From NCBI GenBank assembly GCA_050246015.1, contig JBFWWU010000036.1:1-8030 (forward strand): a stretch of DNA of 8,030 nt, written 5' to 3'. Made by a program: the position numbers and the translations under genes. The notes below the pieces were generated by a model. It was not told the origin of the DNA. It saw nothing but the letters and a program-made list of their open reading frames with translations, and ran no database searches. This document shows positions 1-7,274 of this stretch, piece after piece; the stretch's first letter is position 1; each line of letters starts with the position of its first letter. The DNA comes from JTS-AC122 sp050246015. Its GTDB lineage: Bacteria > Planctomycetota > Phycisphaerae > Phycisphaerales > UBA1924.

Positions 1-848
1 TTGAGCACCTTCGTCATGGTGGACGGCGAGCAGCCGACGATACCGGCGAGTTCGTTTCGGCCCGGGAAGAACCCGCCGTGCTTCTTGACGTGCGATTCGG
101 CCAGACTCATGGCCTCCTGCCAGGTCTTCGCACCGGCCTGCGACGCCTTGAGGCGATTCGCGCCGCCGCTCTGGCGAGCTGCGCCGCCCACAATGGTTTC
201 GACCATCGGCAGTATCGCATCACGGAATGCCGCGGCGATATCAGCGGCGTTCGTCAGGTTCACTTGTGTCGGAGATGGCGCCGGCGCCGGAGGAACCTTC
301 TCGGCGGCCACGCTGCGAAGCGCCACGAGCAAGCCGGCACCATGAACCGGCGGACGATCCTCGAGAGCGCCGGCCTTCATCACGAAGTCCAGGACCCGCT
401 CTCGGCTGGCAATGACCGCGGCGTGCTCGCGGGGCCGTTTCGGACTGAGCGGTTTGTCGAGATCCGACCTTGCCTGCAGTCCGTGCTCGGTGAGCCGCCA
501 TTCGTCGCCACCGACCTTCGTCACCCTGAACGGCTTGGCGGCTCCCCCGGATCCCCGACGCCACTCGTCGATAGCCGTGGCCCACCGGCTCCATGATTCC
601 GCCAGCACGGGCTCGATCGCCTGGAGCAACCCGGCCTCCCCCGTTACCGCGATCGTCGCTTCGATGGCCTCGCTCTTGCCCGCCATTCCCAGGCGGATGG
701 TGTTGCGCCGTTCCACAAGTCCTGCTCCGACAAGGAGCAAGAGCGCTCGTTGTTCGGAGACAGAGAGCTGGTCGGTGGCAACCCGCTGCCACTTGTCTGG
801 GATGCGCCTGAGGAGGGCTTCGATCGCTTTGGCCAGTTCCTGGTTCAT
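1..848 (-). CDS. Unrecognised protein with winged-helix/HTH-like segments, partial at left window edge
   Basis: I do not recognise this gene. The minus strand is open from an ATG at 848 through the left edge, giving 282 visible codons and no stop. Residues 1-60 look like a small winged-helix domain (LSVSEQRALLLLVGAGLVE). Around 106-124 a second wing-like stretch ends in WRLTEHGLQ. A Pro/Ala-rich linker follows at about 184-195, then a helical stretch. Residues 255-282 (HGGFFPGRNELAGIVGCSPS, then TMTKVL) read like a helix-turn-helix that selects DNA. The amino-acid composition is protein-like and unlike the arginine/proline-rich shadow frames. The start is uncertain: an in-frame ATG at 914 would add 22 residues, and an in-frame TGA lies just beyond it. 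Neither start has a clear ribosome binding site. It diverges from the gene at 1017. A DNA-binding regulator or replication/partition accessory protein is possible, but that is inference. Confidence 0.7.
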   Translation of the reverse strand, partial: MNQELAKAIEALLRRIPDKWQRVATDQLSVSEQRALLLLVGAGLVERRNTIRLGMAGKSEAIEATIAVTGEAGLLQAIEPVLAESWSRWATAIDEWRRGSGGAAKPFRVTKVGGDEWRLTEHGLQARSDLDKPLSPKRPREHAAVIASRERVLDFVMKAGALEDRPPVHGAGLLVALRSVAAEKVPPAPAPSPTQVNLTNAADIAAAFRDAILPMVETIVGGAARQSGGANRLKASQAGAKTWQEAMSLAESHVKKHGGFFPGRNELAGIVGCSPSTMTKVL

Positions 849-920
849 TCGGAGCTGATGGTAAACCGCTGCATGCCGAAATGCCCGACGTGCCGCACTG
901 ACCCCCCGGGCCATTCCGGG

Positions 921-947
921 CCGTTTGCGTATTCAGAGGGAGCAGGC
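921..947 (+). promoter_or_regulatory. Putative promoter/operator element, copy A
   Basis: This 27-base stretch contains CCGTTT followed by GCGTATTCAGAG and ends in CAGGC. A near-identical stretch occurs on the other strand at 7636-7611. Each copy lies about 70-75 bases before the start codon of the gene it points at (ATG 1017 here, ATG 7535 for the other copy). That shared orientation and spacing suggest a promoter or regulator-binding site. TATTCA could serve as a -10 box, but no good -35 is visible. The role is inference. Confidence 0.35.
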
Positions 948-1016
948 GGGCAAGCACTGCACCGGCAGCCGGTCGCCAGCCCGTTCATTCCGCTAAGAGC
1001 ACGAGGAGTTCCCCCC

Positions 1017-1346
1017 ATGTCCACCGCCCAAGCCGTCCAGGCGCGGCCATCGCCCGCCGAGAGAATCACACAATTCATCGAGCGCAACGGCGGCGAGCAC
1101 CTGCGCTGGTTCATCGGCGTTACCTGCACCCCGCGAGAACGTCTCCTGTGCGAGCACTGCATCAACTCCACCCGCGACCCGTTCTTGATCGTCGGCTGCG
1201 ACACAGCCGAGGAAGCCCGACGGGTCGAGTACTCGCTGCGAAAGAAGCACGGAGGTTGGGGCAAGCGGTTCGACGGCCTCGATCCCGCGGCCATCTTCGT
1301 CTACACCTTCCGGATGAGCTCGACCACCATCCCCAACCAGCGCTAA
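1017..1346 (+). CDS. Small hypothetical protein, possibly GIY-YIG-like
   Basis: This gene encodes 109 residues. The ATG at 1017 is preceded by GAGGAG about 9 bases upstream, which decides the start; the longer open frame reaching back to 750 is not needed. After about 14 disordered residues the body has the pattern ITQFIERNGGEHLRWFIGVT, then TPRERLLCEH (38-47), a conserved-looking EEARRVEYSL (65-74), KKHGGWG (76-82) and AIFVYTFRM (92-100). From memory, this resembles small proteins with a W-x-x-G-x-T...P...RL...EH...VYAY pattern, often found on plasmids and phages, that look like reduced GIY-YIG folds. Some GIY-YIG catalytic residues are not evident, so nuclease activity should not be assumed. 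It is the only plus-strand gene in the window, diverges from the left-edge gene and converges on the PIN gene. Another possibility is an antirestriction or regulatory accessory protein. Confidence 0.7.
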   Translation: MSTAQAVQARPSPAERITQFIERNGGEHLRWFIGVTCTPRERLLCEHCINSTRDPFLIVGCDTAEEARRVEYSLRKKHGGWGKRFDGLDPAAIFVYTFRMSSTTIPNQR

Positions 1347-1370
1347 CCAGGCCCTCGTAGCTCGCCCGGC

Positions 1371-1397
1371 GGACCGGATCGGAATGCCGTCCGGTTC
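1371..1397 (+). terminator. Candidate rho-independent terminator
   Basis: GGACCGGA (1371-1378) pairs with TCCGGTTC (1390-1397) as 8 base pairs including one G-U. Inside, CGG and CCG pair around an AATG loop, with one bulged T. A T-rich tract (CTTTGTTCTTTCT) follows after about 7 bases. The hairpin sits 25 bases after the stop of the plus-strand gene, in the convergent gap before the PIN gene. The spacer before the T tract lowers confidence. Confidence 0.45.
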
Positions 1398-1451
1398 GCT
1401 GGGCTTTGTTCTTTCTCACGCGTAGGCAGGGGGCGGGCGGCAGCACGCGCG

Positions 1452-1991
1452 TCAAGGCGAGGACCCGGTCCCGCTGGCGATGTTGATCCAGTTGTCGAAC
1501 CGAGGAGCGGAACCCAATGAAGAGATCCCCTCGATGATTCGACGCATGGGATCATTCGTCACGAGCACCATGTTGCGCTCCATCGCGTGACTGACCATGA
1601 TCAGGTCGAACTCGTCGGCGCCGAGCGGTTGACCCTTGACAGGACTGGTCCACACCTCAGGCCACTTGGCAGAATTCCTGACTTCCTCGCGGGCAAACTG
1701 CCGCATGAGCGCCGCCTTGAGTGCTCCGTACTCGGCGGCGGTGTGCTGCGTGAAAGGGCGAATGTCTAGCTTGTTCGACCTCAGTACCTCTCGAATCTCG
1801 GTCTGCGCGTCCTCCCGTCCCTTTTCCTGAAAGCAGCAGCCAACCTCCAACTCGGCGAGCGTGGCCGTGGCGATGCAGACATGCGACTCGGCAGGGATCG
1901 TCGACAGCTTCGCGAGGATCACTCCACGCCTGGGGTCCTGCTCCCGAAGCAGAGGAATCACGTGATTGGTGTCGAGGAGGTACTCGTCCAT
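1452..1991 (-). CDS. PIN-domain ribonuclease, VapC-like
   Basis: This 179-residue protein fits the PIN family of Mg-dependent ribonucleases. The expected acidic residues are visible: D7 in LLDTNHV, E47 in TATLAELEVGC, D129 in GADEFDLIMVSHAM and D147 in VLVTND. VapC toxins are usually about 130-150 residues. The extra length here is a stretch at about 100-124 just before the third acidic residue, plus a C-terminal tail. The ATG at 1991 lies 3 bases after the methylase stop, so the two are almost certainly co-transcribed and probably translationally coupled. No VapB-like antitoxin gene is present on either side, so a standard toxin-antitoxin role is doubtful. It may instead act as the effector nuclease of a methylase-linked system, cutting RNA or single-stranded nucleic acid. 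The fold assignment is strong; the substrate and partner are inferred. Confidence 0.88.
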   Translation of the reverse strand: MDEYLLDTNHVIPLLREQDPRRGVILAKLSTIPAESHVCIATATLAELEVGCCFQEKGREDAQTEIREVLRSNKLDIRPFTQHTAAEYGALKAALMRQFAREEVRNSAKWPEVWTSPVKGQPLGADEFDLIMVSHAMERNMVLVTNDPMRRIIEGISSLGSAPRFDNWINIASGTGSSP

Positions 1992-1994
1992 CGG

Positions 1995-4583
1995 CTACTC
2001 CCCGGCCGCCATCTTCTCGGCAAGACTGAGTGCGGCGAGGGCAGCCTCGGAGCGGACGGGCTGGAACGACCGTGACAGTGCCCCAGCGGACGACTGGGCG
2101 TATGTGTCGGCGATGAACTCGTGCAAATGCACATAGGGATTGAAGCTGTCGGGGAAGTAGTCAGGGAAGACAAACGGGAGACCCTTTCGCTTCTCTCCCC
2201 GGAAGTAGTCGAGAAGTTCGCGCTCCAGTCGAGGCGGCAGGTCATAGAGACGGAGCACTTCCGCATCCATTCGGCGAAGGGCATTTGCTGGATCGGGCGG
2301 GGTGTGCCCGTAGAGCGGCGCTGCTGTCGGAGAGCGCACAGCTCGAAGGTATTCTTCCGCGAAATGGCACACGCTTGCCCACTTGAAGGCATCCGCCTTC
2401 GGGAGCGGCATCTGGCGCACCACCCGAGCTGGAATATCCTGCTTGCCAGAGTGGGCCGCCACAAACGCGTTGCCGAGTGGCGAGTTCAGCAAGGCCCAGA
2501 GGAACAGAAGGGGAGGCGCATTGCGCTTCGGTCGAACCACGAGGAACCGCCGCGTCGCCACGCGACCCTTCTCGTCTAGGAGCGCTCGCAAGCGCCATCG
2601 ATCGCGACCGGCAGGCGCATAGTTCACGAGCACCTGCGGGACTCCGCTTCTCGGCTCAGGCCCCGTTCGCCGGATCTTGGCGCGACGGAAGTCGACCCAT
2701 GTGACTGCGGGGAGTTCATGAATCCCGTAGTCCCCCTCGGCGCGGCGTACAACTTCCTCGAATCCGGCCTTGGGCTTCAGCGACTCTGCCGCTGGATTAC
2801 GCTCGATGCTACGTTCGTCAAGCTCCAGGCCCTTCGCGATGGTCACCACGTCCCCCAGTACTGGCGCGTTCTGAAGGAATCGCCAGACGCCTTCGAGCTC
2901 CGGCAGCGCCAGGTTGCACGCCTCCGCCGACGCAAAGCGGGACTGTGGTACGCGGGATTCAGCGGAGAACGCCAGTCGCTCCTTGAAGGCATGCATGCCG
3001 ACATTGCGGACCCGCCGATACTGCAAGGTATGGGATGAGGACGGACATTCTCGCCGGCCGAGGAGAATCGCGGTCTCCTGGTCAGGGTGTTCGAACAATC
3101 GATCCTCGAAGATCGCGATCTCCGACAGCGACCAGTCCGCCAGAAGTCGGCATCGCAGGTCCCGGGCCTCGGCGCTGCGCAGAAACCCCTGCGGAACAAC
3201 CACGCCCATCACCGACCCAGCGGGCAGATTGGGTAGAGCCCGCGCGAGCACCTCGTCCACCTTTCGGCGACTCTTGGTCTTCGCCGCGCCGCGTGCTCGG
3301 CTTCCAGTCACGAAGTCGGCGCGTTCGTATGGCGGGTTGGCAAGGAAGATCCGTGCCTCCTTCGCCCGGTCCGCGAGCACCGTCCCAGTGAACATGTCGC
3401 CCTGGGTGATGTCCCAACGATTTCCGTGCGGCGCGTCCGCGAGGAGCAGACGCAGCTTGGCGATCTCGATGGCGAAGGGATCCTTCTCGATGCCGTGCAG
3501 GTGGGCCTTCAAATACCGGTGCTGCACGCCGGCATCGGCGTGGGCATCCCAGTCGCGCAGCCAGCGCATGGCTGCGGTCAGGAACGGCGCGTGCCCGCAC
3601 GCGGGCTCGAAGACGTGCCGATCCTCCGGCGCGATCTGCTCGATCAGGGGCCACAACTGCGAGAGCATGTGGTTGACGAGCGCCGATGGCGTGCTGTGGA
3701 TGCCCAGCTCCTTCCGAATGTCGTACTGCTTCGGCGCCTTCGGTTGATGTTTAGAGCCCGCCGCGCTGTCGATCAGAGCGTTCTCGTAGACGTGCGCCAG
3801 TGACTCGCTGGTGACATCGGCAAGGGAGCCGCAGCTTGCGATCAGTTCCGCGGCCGCATCGATAGCCGGCCGCCCCGCTTTGCCAAACGGCGGAAAGCGG
3901 CTCGTCTCCCCGTGGTGCTTACCGATCCGAGCGAACACCTCGTCAACGTCGCGGAGATTGAGCCGGACGAAATTGTCGACCGCTTTGTCCTGGAGGATCT
4001 TCGCAGCAAGCAGCCAGAAAACAGTTCGGTAGACATCCTCTTGGGCCTGCCGGGAATTGAGCCGGGGGGCCAGAGCATGGGCGAGCCCACCGATGACTCT
4101 CTCGACGATGCGGGTTAGCGCCGCTCCGCGCGCTTTCTCCACCGCTGGCATCAGGCCTGCATCGAAAAACCACAGTTGGTCGCTGTGGCTTCCGGGCTTC
4201 CGCAGCTTGCTCGCATAGATCCGGCTTGGGGACAGGGCGTCTCTCGCTGCCCCGATCGCCGCGGCAATCTCTTGCCAACCGAACTCACGCTTGGCCTTGG
4301 GGCCTTCCGGACCAATTGCCCACCAGTCCACGCCAGAAGATGAACAGGCGAACACGGTTGGCGCGCCCAGTCCGGCCACCTGGGTCGCGGCAGCTCGTGA
4401 ATCCCCGTTGCGCTCAACGACCGCCACGCACGCCGACCACGCATCCCACGGCTTGCCCGCGAATCCGACAACGGGCACGGTCACCCGATCGAACTCGAAC
4501 GACTTCGCAAGCCGGTCGGAGCCGTACCCGCACCGCTCCAGGTGGGGGACGAGCTTCTCGGCATGTGGCGTGGCTGGCTGCAC
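1995..4583 (-). CDS. N-6 adenine-specific DNA methyltransferase (Type IIG-like)
   Basis: This 862-residue protein is expected to transfer methyl groups from S-adenosylmethionine to adenine N6 in DNA. Residues 1-150 form an N-terminal region with no nuclease motif I can confirm. Residues 150-290 are helical. The methylase core has GIHSTPSALVNHML (294-307, motif X-like), FEPACGHAPFL (325-335, motif I, the SAM site), HGIEKDPFAIEIAKLRLLL (363-381, motif II), GDMFTG (395-400) and the catalytic NPPY (416-419). VVVPQGFLRS (461-470) is also typical. Residues about 560-740 look like a target-recognition region with a TVAL-type spacing, and a helical tail follows. Motif I has CGH where CGS/CGT is usual. 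The start is GTG at 4583, with AGAGGA about 11 bases upstream. The PIN gene follows 3 bases after the stop. No separate specificity or restriction subunit is present. It could be an orphan methylase, or a Type IIG-like enzyme if the N-terminus is a nuclease. Confidence 0.92.
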   Translation of the reverse strand: MQPATPHAEKLVPHLERCGYGSDRLAKSFEFDRVTVPVVGFAGKPWDAWSACVAVVERNGDSRAAATQVAGLGAPTVFACSSSGVDWWAIGPEGPKAKREFGWQEIAAAIGAARDALSPSRIYASKLRKPGSHSDQLWFFDAGLMPAVEKARGAALTRIVERVIGGLAHALAPRLNSRQAQEDVYRTVFWLLAAKILQDKAVDNFVRLNLRDVDEVFARIGKHHGETSRFPPFGKAGRPAIDAAAELIASCGSLADVTSESLAHVYENALIDSAAGSKHQPKAPKQYDIRKELGIHSTPSALVNHMLSQLWPLIEQIAPEDRHVFEPACGHAPFLTAAMRWLRDWDAHADAGVQHRYLKAHLHGIEKDPFAIEIAKLRLLLADAPHGNRWDITQGDMFTGTVLADRAKEARIFLANPPYERADFVTGSRARGAAKTKSRRKVDEVLARALPNLPAGSVMGVVVPQGFLRSAEARDLRCRLLADWSLSEIAIFEDRLFEHPDQETAILLGRRECPSSSHTLQYRRVRNVGMHAFKERLAFSAESRVPQSRFASAEACNLALPELEGVWRFLQNAPVLGDVVTIAKGLELDERSIERNPAAESLKPKAGFEEVVRRAEGDYGIHELPAVTWVDFRRAKIRRTGPEPRSGVPQVLVNYAPAGRDRWRLRALLDEKGRVATRRFLVVRPKRNAPPLLFLWALLNSPLGNAFVAAHSGKQDIPARVVRQMPLPKADAFKWASVCHFAEEYLRAVRSPTAAPLYGHTPPDPANALRRMDAEVLRLYDLPPRLERELLDYFRGEKRKGLPFVFPDYFPDSFNPYVHLHEFIADTYAQSSAGALSRSFQPVRSEAALAALSLAEKMAAGE

Positions 4584-4653
4584 GGGCGGCGGTTTCCTCT
4601 GCGAAATCGCCGTTTCTGGGGCTTGGCGTGCCCTTTCATCGGCTCATTCGTGG

Positions 4654-4675
4654 ATTGTACGGGAGAATCGCCCGT
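4654..4675 (-). promoter_or_regulatory. Possible methylase promoter with dyad
   Basis: The 129-base gap between the recombinase cassette and the methylase holds TACAAT on the minus strand (4659-4654), a good -10 match about 70 bases before the GTG start. It abuts a dyad, ACGGG (4659-4663) and CCCGT (4671-4675), separated by 7 bases, which could be an operator. The best -35 candidate, TTGCCC (4687-4682), is 22 bases away, which is too far for a standard promoter, so this is only tentative. Confidence 0.25.
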
Positions 4676-4712
4676 CGCGTGGGGCAAGGTGGTCTCGACA
4701 CGGTACGCCAGC

Positions 4713-5135
4713 CTACTGGATACGCGGTTGGCGAAGTCGCTGCCAGGCTCGCCGCTGCTCTCGCCAGTCCGCCAACGCGCACACCGGCCGCAGCTCATGC
4801 TCGCTGATGGCTTCTCGCTCAAGCTCGACCCGCGGCAGGAACAGGATCTCCTCCTGGATATCCGGCGCGAGGCAAAGCAGGTCCATGACCTGTGTGATTC
4901 GGGCGCGCGTGACATGGCCGAGCCGGGCCAGGTCGGCGTAGGACTCCACCTCGCCGCACCGGACTAGATCCTCGAACCGGATCGCCAGCGCCATCAGGCG
5001 CGAAACGCGGGGTACCCGGCCGCGCTCCGGTGCGGGGTCGGGCGGCTCGGGGCCGGCGTTGACCTCCTTACGACCGGCCGCGCCGCGGGTGAAGTGGACG
5101 TTGAACTCGATCGTGACGTCGTGCGCGTCGTTCAT
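4713..5135 (-). CDS. Small HTH protein downstream of serine recombinase
   Basis: This 140-residue protein has a central helix-turn-helix, SYADLARLGHVTRARITQVM at 65-84, followed by DLLCLAPDIQEEILFLP. The arrangement resembles the DNA-binding segment of ParB/KorB-type proteins. I recall similar short proteins directly after large serine recombinases in planctomycete-type cassettes. The N-terminal 45 residues are polar and probably flexible. The C-terminus (WREQRRAWQRLRQ) is basic. The ATG at 5135 overlaps the recombinase stop as ATGA, and GGAGGAGG just upstream, inside the recombinase gene, supports this start. A longer open frame runs back to 5873, but beyond 5135 it is the shadow of the recombinase. 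A likely role is regulating the cassette or acting as a directionality factor for the recombinase; that is inference from position and the HTH. Confidence 0.85.
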   Translation of the reverse strand: MNDAHDVTIEFNVHFTRGAAGRKEVNAGPEPPDPAPERGRVPRVSRLMALAIRFEDLVRCGEVESYADLARLGHVTRARITQVMDLLCLAPDIQEEILFLPRVELEREAISEHELRPVCALADWREQRRAWQRLRQPRIQ

Positions 5136-6724
5136 GCTGCCTCCTCCGCCTCGGTGGGCGTCTGCCCGAGCGTCCGCAGGCCTGCCGGATGGAACGTGAT
5201 CCCGACGGTCTTCCGCACGCCGTCGTAGTCCACCCGCTTGACGAGCGTGCCGAGCACGCCGGCCTTCTCGCGCGGGCAGAGGGCGTCCCAGGTCGCCCCG
5301 AACTCCCGCAGCGCCGCCTCGACCTCCGGCCGCGTGATCGTGTCGCCATCGATACGCTTCGCCTGGGCGCGCAGGTCGCGGGCCCGCTCGCTGGCCCTGG
5401 CCAGGCGCTCGTGGAGGTCGGCCAGGCGGGCGCCAGCGTGGGCGTCCGTGGCCGCGGTCGCGGCCGCCTTGCGGATCTCGCCCTCGACCTTCCGGGCCTC
5501 GCGGTCCAAGACCGCCCGGTCGCGTTCGATCTGCTCGGCCTCCTCTCGCACCCCGCGCTGTAACTGCCGGAACGTGGCCTCGACCAGCGCGGCGTCGGCG
5601 CCAATGTGCCGGATTCGCTCGACCACCAGTCTTTCGATCTGCTCCGCCGGCAGCGAGCCCGACGGGCAGGCGTGCCAGCCCTGCTTCTGCGCGACGTAGC
5701 AGACGTAGTAGCGGTATGCCGCCCGGCCGTCCTTCACGCTGTAGGTGTGCCCCATCGCGTGCCCGCACGGGCCGCAGTGCAGCAGGCCCTTGAGCAGGGC
5801 GCCGTGGCGATTCCGGACATGCATGCCGCCGGTGCGGCCGTTGTGTCGGATGATGTCGTAGACCTGCTGCCAAAGCGCGTCATTGACGATCGCGGCGTGC
5901 TCGCCGGCGTACAGGTCCTTCTTGTGCCGCACCTTTCCCGTGTACGCGGGGTTGGTCAGGAGCTTGATGAGCAGGTGCTTGTCCCAGAGACGCCCGCCGA
6001 CGCCCCGGCCCTTCCGCGTCGTCCACTGCTTGCTCCGGCACCCGCGGTCGTTCAGGATCCTTGTGACCTTCGTCAGCGAGCGGTGCTCAAGGTAGAGCGC
6101 AAAGATCTCGCGGACCAGCGCGGCCTCGGCGTCATTCACGACGAGCTTGCTCCCGCCGGCGGGCTGGGGCGCCAGGTCGTACCCCAGGATCGGCTTGCCC
6201 CCGAACCACTTCCCCTTCCGCTTGGAGGCCGCGATCTTGTCACGGGTGCGCTCGGAGATGATCTCTCGCTCGAACTGGGCGAACGAGAGCAGGATGTTCA
6301 GCGTGAGCCGTCCCATCGACTGCGTGGTGTTGAACTGCTGCGTCACCGACACGAACGAGACATGGTGCTTCTCGAAGACCGCCATCATGCGGGCAAAGTC
6401 CAGGAGCGATCGCGACAGGCGGTCGACCTTGTAGACCACAACGCAATCAACCTTGCCGGCCTCGATGTCCGCCATGAGCCGCTGGCAGCCGGGTCGGTCG
6501 GTGTTCCCGCCGGTGAAGCCGCCGTCGTTGTACTGGTCCGGCAGCGCGACCCAGCCCTCGTGCTTCATGCTGGCGATGTAGGCCTCCGCACTCTCGCGCT
6601 GGGCGTGCAGCGAGTTGAACTCCTGCTCGAGTCCCTGTTCGCTGGACTTGCGGGTGTAGATGGCGCACCGCACCGTGGGCACGCCGGACTGCTTGGACGT
6701 TGCTGTATTGATAGACGATTTCAT
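5132..6724 (-). CDS. Large serine recombinase (resolvase/invertase family)
   Basis: This 530-residue enzyme performs site-specific DNA recombination through a covalent 5'-phosphoserine intermediate. The N-terminal resolvase domain (about 17-165) has the catalytic serine in AIYTRKSSEQG, most likely S27. It also has DRLSR (101-105), the QFEREIISERTRDKI helix (149-163) and the GKPILGYDL junction (176-184) leading into the recombinase domain. A zinc-ribbon-like domain follows with C317, C320, C342 and C353. A long charged coiled-coil segment spans about 380-460. Length and domain order are typical of large serine recombinases and no essential segment is missing, so it is probably active. The ATG at 6724 overlaps the DUF2924 stop as ATGA, and GGAGGG about 6 bases upstream supports it. 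It probably moves or rearranges a mobile element, but the attachment sites are not identified with confidence. Confidence 0.97.
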   Translation of the reverse strand: MKSSINTATSKQSGVPTVRCAIYTRKSSEQGLEQEFNSLHAQRESAEAYIASMKHEGWVALPDQYNDGGFTGGNTDRPGCQRLMADIEAGKVDCVVVYKVDRLSRSLLDFARMMAVFEKHHVSFVSVTQQFNTTQSMGRLTLNILLSFAQFEREIISERTRDKIAASKRKGKWFGGKPILGYDLAPQPAGGSKLVVNDAEAALVREIFALYLEHRSLTKVTRILNDRGCRSKQWTTRKGRGVGGRLWDKHLLIKLLTNPAYTGKVRHKKDLYAGEHAAIVNDALWQQVYDIIRHNGRTGGMHVRNRHGALLKGLLHCGPCGHAMGHTYSVKDGRAAYRYYVCYVAQKQGWHACPSGSLPAEQIERLVVERIRHIGADAALVEATFRQLQRGVREEAEQIERDRAVLDREARKVEGEIRKAAATAATDAHAGARLADLHERLARASERARDLRAQAKRIDGDTITRPEVEAALREFGATWDALCPREKAGVLGTLVKRVDYDGVRKTVGITFHPAGLRTLGQTPTEAEEAA

Positions 6725-7242
6725 ACGTTGCCCTCCGTGGTGCCGGCCTCATTGAGCCCGAAAAAGCGGAATCCGTTCCAATGCGAGCCGGTCACCTTCG
6801 CCGCGATGGCGCTCAGCGACCGGTAGACCTCTCCCTCAAACTCGAAGCCTTTGGGCAGCACACGGACGAACACGGCGCGGCCCTTGTACTCGCGGCGGAG
6901 GACCGTCCCGGGTGGTGGCAGCCGCCCGTCCTCTCGCGTGTGGATGGGCACGCTCACCACGCTTTCGCTGTGGGCCCGGGGCTTGAGCGCGTCCGGCGAT
7001 TGGGCGCGTGGCGGGCTTCGCCGCAGGTCAGCGTCGTTGGCCAGTTCGCGTGCCCGCTGGCGTGCCCGCTCCGAGAGGTCGCCCTCCCGAAGCGCCTGCA
7101 TCCGCCAGAGAATCCGTTTGATCAGCAGCACCTTGTGGTGCGTCCGCGTCTCTTCACCGTAGACCTTGGCGTACCGCTGCTTCAGTTGCGGCACGGTCAT
7201 CTTCTCCAAGGCCCGCTCGGCTGCAGTCACATCGATCGCCAT
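6721..7242 (-). CDS. DUF2924 domain protein
   Basis: This 173-residue protein matches the DUF2924 family as I know it. The N-terminal helical part has MTVPQLKQRYAKVYGEETRT (15-34), the IKRILWRMQALREGDLSERA stretch (41-60) and RARELANDADL (63-73). A variable linker follows. The C-terminal β-rich part has RLPPPGTVLRREYKGRAVFV (107-126), YRSLSAIAAKVTGSHWNG (140-157) and FFGL (160-163). That C-terminal pattern is a small module often found in recombination-linked proteins. The family commonly precedes serine recombinases in bacterial genomes, and its biochemical function is unknown to me. Its stop overlaps the recombinase ATG. The start at 7242 is supported by GGAG 8 bases upstream. It probably assists or regulates the recombinase, perhaps by binding DNA; this is inferred from the constant association. 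Confidence 0.92.
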   Translation of the reverse strand: MAIDVTAAERALEKMTVPQLKQRYAKVYGEETRTHHKVLLIKRILWRMQALREGDLSERARQRARELANDADLRRSPPRAQSPDALKPRAHSESVVSVPIHTREDGRLPPPGTVLRREYKGRAVFVRVLPKGFEFEGEVYRSLSAIAAKVTGSHWNGFRFFGLNEAGTTEGNV

Positions 7243-7274
7243 TGGGGACTCCGTTCTCGTGGTCTCGGGGGGCG

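Noticed and set aside
241..957. 238-codon minus-strand open frame
   Set aside because: It is a different frame from the protein-like reading that starts at 848. Its composition is Gly/Arg-rich and it shows no domains.
845..1294. 149-codon minus-strand open frame whose stop overlaps the ATG at 848
   Set aside because: The plus-strand gene at 1017-1346 overlaps it, has a good ribosome binding site and a protein-like, family-like sequence. The minus frame is rich in R, S, P and C and resembles no family.
2914..3747. 277-codon plus-strand open frame
   Set aside because: It lies opposite the methylase core that encodes motif I and NPPY, and is Arg/Ser-rich without recognisable motifs.
5136..5873. 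N-terminal part of a 386-codon minus-strand frame that includes the HTH gene
   Set aside because: It is the antiphase shadow of the recombinase, with R/G/A/P-rich composition. Only the part from ATG 5135 is a real gene.
5606..6826. 406-codon plus-strand open frame
   Set aside because: It lies entirely opposite the recombinase and the end of the DUF2924 gene, which are certain, and has a shadow composition.
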